This document shows, piece by piece, positions 6,001-6,365 of a stretch of DNA of 6,365 nt. Below the pieces are notes generated by a model. It worked only from the letters and a program-made list of their open reading frames with translations. It was not told the DNA's origin and did not search any database. The DNA is from an uncultured Eggerthellaceae bacterium (GTDB lineage: Bacteria > Actinomycetota > Coriobacteriia > Coriobacteriales > Eggerthellaceae): NCBI GenBank assembly GCA_910589125.1, contig CAJURX010000022.1, forward strand, positions 1 through 6,365, given 5' to 3'. The stretch's first letter is position 1. Each line of letters opens with the position of its first letter. A program made the translations under genes and the position numbers.

Positions 6001-6365
6001 TGGATGGGTGCACGGGCCTCGATAGCGTCTCGCTCTCGGGCTTCGCTGCGGGTGCCAAGGCGGACCTCTCCTATATGCTGGCGGGTGCTGGAGCTGAAGG
6101 CTCCGCGTTCTCGCTCGAGAACGTGGGCGCGAGCGCACCTTCCGCGAACCTCTCCCACATGATGGATGGCGCGCATGCCACGAGCGTGTCGCTCACGGCA
6201 GTGGGCCAAGGTGCGGATGCGGACCTGTCGTACATGACAGCCAACTGCACATCCCTTGGAAGCGTCACCTATATGAATGTGGGAACGGGAGCTGGTGCGA
6301 ACGCCTCCTGCATGATGAGCGGGTGCACGGCTCTGACTGACGTGACCATGACCAAGGTGGCCTCT
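1..6365 (+). CDS. Giant BspA-like/DUF285 leucine-rich-repeat surface protein, internal fragment (open at both ends)
   Basis: One frame starting at base 3 is open to the last base: 2,121 codons with no stop, and no start or termination site in the window. Residue numbers here are base position divided by 3. The protein is built from short repeats with M-(L/F)-x-G-C-(T/A)-x-L and L-D-L-T, for example Cys at residues 54, 170, 421, 448, 847, 873, 1619, 1646 and 1931. This matches the BspA-like LRR class related to DUF285 (PF03382) and the 26-residue bacterial surface repeat (TIGR02167). These form extended solenoids on secreted or surface proteins, and some members bind host matrix proteins. The repeats are grouped into compound modules of about 720-790 residues, listed separately. 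No membrane segment, catalytic motif, signal peptide or LPXTG-like anchor is seen here; those would be at the missing ends. Surface location and adhesion are inferred from the family. I am confident of the reading frame and repeat class, less so of function. Confidence 0.93.
3..635 (+). repeat. Leucine-rich-repeat block closing the first (partial) module
   Basis: Residues 1-211 contain about seven DUF285-like repeats. Recognisable cores are M-L-A-G near residue 18, V-L-F-G-C-S-R-L with Cys at 54, G-C-D-K with Cys at 81, M-F-A-G at 112-115, A-G-C-A-Q-L with Cys at 141, F-S-G-C-A-K-L with Cys at 170 and I-F-E-G-S at 202-206. Spacing is 26-36 residues. The last two units (Cys 170, then a unit 36 residues later) correspond in position and sequence to the ends of the later blocks at 2.7-2.8 kb and 5.0-5.2 kb, so this is the tail of a module that began upstream. 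Confidence 0.8.
510..542 (+). repeat. 33-base near-identical direct repeat, copy 1
   Basis: Encodes C-A-K-L-E-R-L-D-L-T-G. It matches bases 5052-5084 except for one codon (CGG against ACC), that is 30 of 33 bases, with 15-base exact runs on both sides. The two copies sit at the same place near the end of their respective repeat blocks, 4,542 bases apart. Confidence 0.9.
636..1010 (+). other. Inter-block linker 1 (V-x-L-G / P-x-Y-V type) within the giant protein
   Basis: After the last repeat comes V-T-V-G-P-H-M-T-K-L-L-G-G-F-F, then D-P-S-Y-V-L-G-E-H-V-R-V-D-I with Tyr at residue 242. It then becomes a less regular stretch rich in Ala, Gly and Ser with scattered aromatic residues. The same order recurs as V-V-L-L-G...F-N-G-F-F...P-T-Y-V-M (linker 2) and I-T-L-G...L-N-G-V-V...P-A-Y-V-I (linker 3), so this is a genuine third class of segment and not just degenerate repeats. 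I recognise no named domain; alternating hydrophobic residues suggest beta strands. It ends where the W...PW cap begins. Confidence 0.6.
1011..1180 (+). other. W...PW cap segment 1 (BspA-type non-LRR strand region)
   Basis: The segment reads T-S-V-A-W-A-I-R (Trp at residue 340), then T-L-C-I-Y-P-G-P-G, and then A-P-W-S-S-I-A-I-E (Trp at residue 381). BspA-like proteins often carry a short beta region of the form W-x-(L/I)...G-T-L-x-I-x-G-x-G...P-W ahead of their leucine-rich repeats, and this is a recognisable divergent copy. Here it sits immediately before the next repeat block, as expected of a cap or start strand. Two further copies lie at about 3.2 and 5.6 kb, with W-to-PW spacings of 41, 29 and 38 residues. 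Confidence 0.65.
1233..1547 (+). repeat. GC-type leucine-rich repeats opening module 1, plus irregular stretch
   Basis: Two clear repeats follow the cap: S-A-F-E-G-C-T-S-L-R-D-V-D-L-T with Cys at residue 421, and R-M-L-Y-G-C-T-A-L with Cys at residue 448, exactly 27 residues apart. They are among the best matches in the window to the DUF285 pattern, including a T-T-T-S-M-A-R-M stretch at the place of the family's T-S-N-V-T-x-M. From about base 1370 the sequence is less regular (Ala/Ser/Thr-rich, with M-R-L-T and H-L-A-A-E-G) before the 26-residue ladder starts at 1548. I see no separate domain in that stretch. Confidence 0.72.
1548..2087 (+). repeat. 26-residue 'N-G ladder' of module 1
   Basis: Repeat units can be cut at 1548-1625 (26 residues), 1626-1724 (33), 1725-1802 (26), 1803-1880 (26), 1881-1991 (37) and 1992-2087 (32). 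Each starts with a hydrophobic residue and carries a turn such as L-Q-G-A-F-N-S, V-R-D-S-F-N-G, V-E-R-V-G-A-G, A-T-D-W-G-T-G, L-T-N-V-G-T-G or L-N-K-V-G-T. Most then have a Met/Leu-rich core with a Cys. The last unit ends in S-I-V-W (Trp at residue 695). The period agrees with the known 26-residue bacterial surface repeat, but V-G-x-G or S-F-N-G replaces the usual T-S-N-V-T turn. Confidence 0.68.
2088..2411 (+). other. Spacer between ladder and second repeat block of module 1
   Basis: After S-I-V-W come A-A-E-I-A-A-G-A, a sudden switch to Asn/Lys/Arg-rich sequence (F-N-N-G-F-K-D-N-R), and one GC-type repeat, R-M-F-Y-G-C-T-R-I (Cys at residue 753). A Ser/Thr/Ala-rich low-complexity stretch follows (A-S-A-T-T-S-N-T-S-G and T-G-T-A-T-A at about 2295-2355). 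The stretch from about 2265 to 2385 is GC-rich and the bases on either side are AT-richer, so the composition change runs through this spacer. No recognisable domain; it looks like a flexible or insert region on the solenoid. Confidence 0.5.
2412..2840 (+). repeat. Second leucine-rich-repeat block of module 1
   Basis: It opens with L-D-L-R at residues 804-807 and holds five units with Cys at residues 821 (A-S-C-T-A-L), 847 (M-G-C-T-S-L), 873 (S-G-C-T-S-L), 897 (K-D-C-S-R-L, followed by Y-V-D-L-R-G) and 933 (Q-G-C-T-R-L). The spacings are 26, 26, 24 and 36 residues. The final 36-residue step matches the one between residues 170 and 206 in the first block. Codon use is clearly less GC-rich than in the flanks (TTA Leu at 2418; many third-position A/T codons), although the protein pattern is the same. 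Confidence 0.78.
2841..3197 (+). other. Inter-block linker 2 (V-x-L-G / P-x-Y-V type)
   Basis: Reads G-V-V-L-L-G-A-N-Y-S-R-I-F-N-G-F-F, then P-T-Y-V-M-H-K-D-T-K-V-Y-V-Q-G-G (Tyr at residue 977), then an Asn/Thr/Ser-rich strand-like region ending with Y-L-G-S-Y-A-G-A-N-S-G before the next cap. It aligns by eye with linkers 1 and 3, especially in L-G-x(2,5)-(L/F)-x-G-(F/V)-(F/V) and (P/N-P)-x-Y-V. The sequence F-R-G-Y-L-G-S-Y near base 3115 resembles F-L-G-T-Y-D-Y-A at about 4500, hinting at a further shared short strand. Confidence 0.6.
3198..3330 (+). other. W...PW cap segment 2, the most canonical copy
   Basis: Reads T-S-V-T-W-S-I-S-G-G-T-L-T-I-T-S-A-K-G-G (Trp at residue 1069), followed by R-P-P-W-S-S-R-S-D-V-V-S-I-R-F-G (Trp at residue 1098). 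This is the closest of the three to the W-x-(L/I)-...-G-T-L-T-I-...-P-W form found in BspA-like surface proteins, and it anchors the identification of the other two. It lies 729 residues after cap 1 and 792 before cap 3. It sits in a locally GC-richer patch inside the AT-richer middle of the gene. Confidence 0.75.
3331..3599 (+). repeat. GC-type leucine-rich repeats opening module 2
   Basis: After the cap come L-F-D-N-M-P-N-V-V-N-I-D-C-T-N-L, then H-M-F-S-N-C-S-K-V-K-R-I-V-M (Cys at about residue 1153). Next is a 21-residue unit at 3537-3599, L-R-N-I-T-N-I-G-Y-M-F-S-S-L-P-G-L-E-E-I, which is close to the classic DUF285 form with N-I-x-x-M-F. Conserved Cys is replaced by Pro or Leu in some units. 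These are the same elements, in the same place, as the two repeats after cap 1. TTA Leu is used at 3585. Confidence 0.7.
3600..4361 (+). repeat. 26-residue 'N-G ladder' of module 2, the longest and most regular
   Basis: Units run 3600-3695 (32 residues), 3696-3773 (26), 3774-3851 (26), 3852-3932 (27), 3933-4010 (26), 4011-4085 (25), 4086-4160 (25), 4161-4259 (33) and 4260 to about 4361. Successive turns are L-N-G-F-F-G-K-G, F-N-D-F-L-N, I-T-D-S-F-N-G, I-E-R-S-Y-N-G, I-K-D-S-F-N-G, I-E-R-C-F-N-G, L-R-N-V-G-N-G, L-E-N-V-G-N-G and L-L-D-V-G-K-N-G. Aligning them shows that S-F-N-G and N-V-G-N-G are the same position of one repeat. It closes with S-I-T-W (Trp at residue 1453), as the ladder of module 1 closes with S-I-V-W. 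Cys is less regular here than in the GC-type blocks. Confidence 0.75.
4362..4565 (+). other. Spacer after ladder of module 2
   Basis: Contains R-Y-S-D-T-A-T-S-T-M-K-I-A-G-R-G-T-T-A-S-L-K-G-A-F-G-G-A-D-W, then T-T-T-I-N-V-A-N-P-A-F-L-G-T-Y-D-Y-A. It holds the place of the spacer at 2088-2411 but is shorter. Base composition climbs back to GC-rich here. No named domain is recognised; the alternation of Thr/Val/Ile suggests further strands of the solenoid or a small insert. Confidence 0.45.
4566..5190 (+). repeat. Second leucine-rich-repeat block of module 2
   Basis: Opens with I-D-L-R at residues 1522-1525, like the L-D-L-R that opens the corresponding block at 2412. Units include A-R-M-L-E-G-A at about residue 1545, and units with Cys at residues 1594 (A-R-C-S-G-M), 1619 (A-G-C-T-S-L), 1646 (E-G-C-A-S-L) and 1684 (Y-G-C-A-K-L-E-T-L-D-L-T-G). 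A final unit, D-L-F-T-G-A-T-K-M, places Ala 1724 at the conserved position. Very GC-rich, and Ala/Thr-rich as a result. An Ala/Gly-rich stretch at about 4680-4730 (G-Q-A-G-A-A-G-A-T-T-A-G) is low complexity. Confidence 0.75.
5052..5084 (+). repeat. 33-base near-identical direct repeat, copy 2
   Basis: Encodes C-A-K-L-E-T-L-D-L-T-G and pairs with 510-542. The equivalent place in the AT-richer block (2691-2723) encodes C-S-R-L-S-Y-V-D-L-R-G and has diverged strongly at the DNA level, so the two GC-rich copies are more alike than either is to the copy lying between them. Confidence 0.9.
5191..5570 (+). other. Inter-block linker 3 (V-x-L-G / P-x-Y-V type)
   Basis: Reads P-K-I-T-L-G-P-A-F-T-Q-V-L-N-G-V-V-W, then N-P-A-Y-V-I-T-A-D-I-D-V-Y-G-G (Tyr at residue 1767), then a Tyr/Asp-rich region with L-T-R-D-Y-T-Y-Y-S-I-K-G and R-L-D-E-Q-Y-G. 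It aligns with linkers 1 and 2 over the first 50 or so residues and then diverges. No named domain is recognised. Confidence 0.58.
5571..5760 (+). other. W...PW cap segment 3
   Basis: Reads G-D-V-L-W-S-L-R-Q-D-A-A-G-K-V-T-L-V-I-F-P (Trp at residue 1861), then R-V-A-P-W-G-K-Y with Trp at residue 1899, then W-F-E-R-V-A-F-P-G-T-I. It matches caps 1 and 2 in order and spacing, with the G-T-L-T-I core seen as K-V-T-L-V-I. It marks the start of the third module visible here, and repeats resume within about 10 residues of its end. Confidence 0.68.
5775..6032 (+). repeat. GC-type leucine-rich repeats opening module 3
   Basis: Three units: G-M-F-D-G-C-T-A-L-A-Q-L-D-L-T (Cys at residue 1931), V-S-Y-M-L-R-G-C-T-S-L-T-R-V (Cys near residue 1958) and R-M-L-D-G-C-T-G-L-D-S-V-S-L (near residue 2003). 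The first two are about 27 residues apart and close to the canonical DUF285 pattern, including T-T-D-V-S-Y-M in place of T-S-N-V-T-x-M. Between the second and third lies an insert with N-P-E-Y-T-G-T-P-S-I. Confidence 0.78.
6033..6365 (+). repeat. 26-residue 'N-G ladder' of module 3, running off the window
   Basis: Units are 6033-6113 (27 residues), then 6114-6191, 6192-6269 and 6270-6347, each exactly 26 residues or 78 bases, and a new unit begins at 6348. Unit starts are L-S-G-F-A-A-G, L-E-N-V-G-A-S, L-T-A-V-G-Q-G, Y-M-N-V-G-T-G and M-T-K-V-A-S. Each carries a Ser/Ala-x-(Y/H/C)-M-(M/L/T) core at residues 13-16. The last complete units keep Cys followed by T-(S/A)-L. The tight length and the identical phase make this the cleanest place in the window to read the repeat. 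Confidence 0.75.

Noticed and set aside
5094..6209. Long antisense open frame of 371 codons
   Set aside because: It lies opposite a high-GC part of the main frame, where antisense stops are rare. Its translation is Arg/Ala/His-rich with no domain, and it covers repeats that are clearly coding on the + strand.
1..6365. Promoters, terminators or small RNA genes inside the window
   Set aside because: Every base belongs to one continuous coding frame with a repeat pattern, and no convincing hairpin plus T-run or tRNA-like structure was seen.
1..6365. Palindromic repeat-coding elements (PARCEL-like) described for some DUF285 genes
   Set aside because: The protein class is related, but I could not find a conserved DNA palindrome flanking the repeat cores by eye. 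A palindrome scan aligned on the G-C-T-x-L codons would decide.

Overview
The whole window is the interior of one very large protein gene on the + strand. Reading from base 3 (ACG TCC GTG ACC ...), I found no stop codon in 2,121 consecutive codons to the last base, so the gene enters and leaves the window open. No start codon with a ribosome binding site, promoter, terminator, RNA gene, mobile element or second gene is visible.

The translation is a repeat protein of the BspA-like / DUF285 leucine-rich-repeat surface protein class. Signatures such as M-(L/F)-x-G-C-(T/A)-(S/A/K)-L followed by L-D-L-T recur along its length, mostly every 24-38 residues. I could read a larger architecture by eye: a compound module of about 720-790 residues is repeated. 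Each module has (1) a cap strand region with a 'W-(A/S)-(I/L)-(R/S) ... P-W' signature like the W..GTL.I..PW segment seen in BspA-type proteins; (2) one to three GC-type leucine-rich repeats; (3) a ladder of mostly 25-27-residue repeats carrying (N/D)-(V/S)-(G/F)-(N/T)-G; (4) a closing S-I-(V/T)-W strand and a spacer; (5) a second block of GC-type repeats opening with a (L/I)-D-L-R strand; and (6) a linker with V-x-L-G and P-x-Y-V. The window holds the end of one module, two full modules (caps at about 1.0 and 3.2 kb) and the first part of a further one (cap at about 5.6 kb).

Base composition is mosaic. The flanks are GC-rich (hand counts of single 60-base lines give 65% at 61-120 and 75% at 5101-5160), while much of 2.1-4.3 kb is near 45-52% (45% at 2521-2580, 45% at 3661-3720, 52% at 3841-3900). 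All four in-frame TTA leucine codons lie in this middle part. The protein architecture continues through it without a break, so the middle looks like a module of different ancestry or age within the same gene.

The GC-rich coding and the BspA/DUF285 architecture fit a high-GC host-associated Gram-positive such as a coriobacterium (Olsenella/Atopobiaceae type) or another gut or oral actinobacterium. That is inference only, as no housekeeping gene is present. The likely role is an extracellular, cell-surface-attached adhesin or binding protein, but the signal peptide and anchor that would show this lie outside the window.
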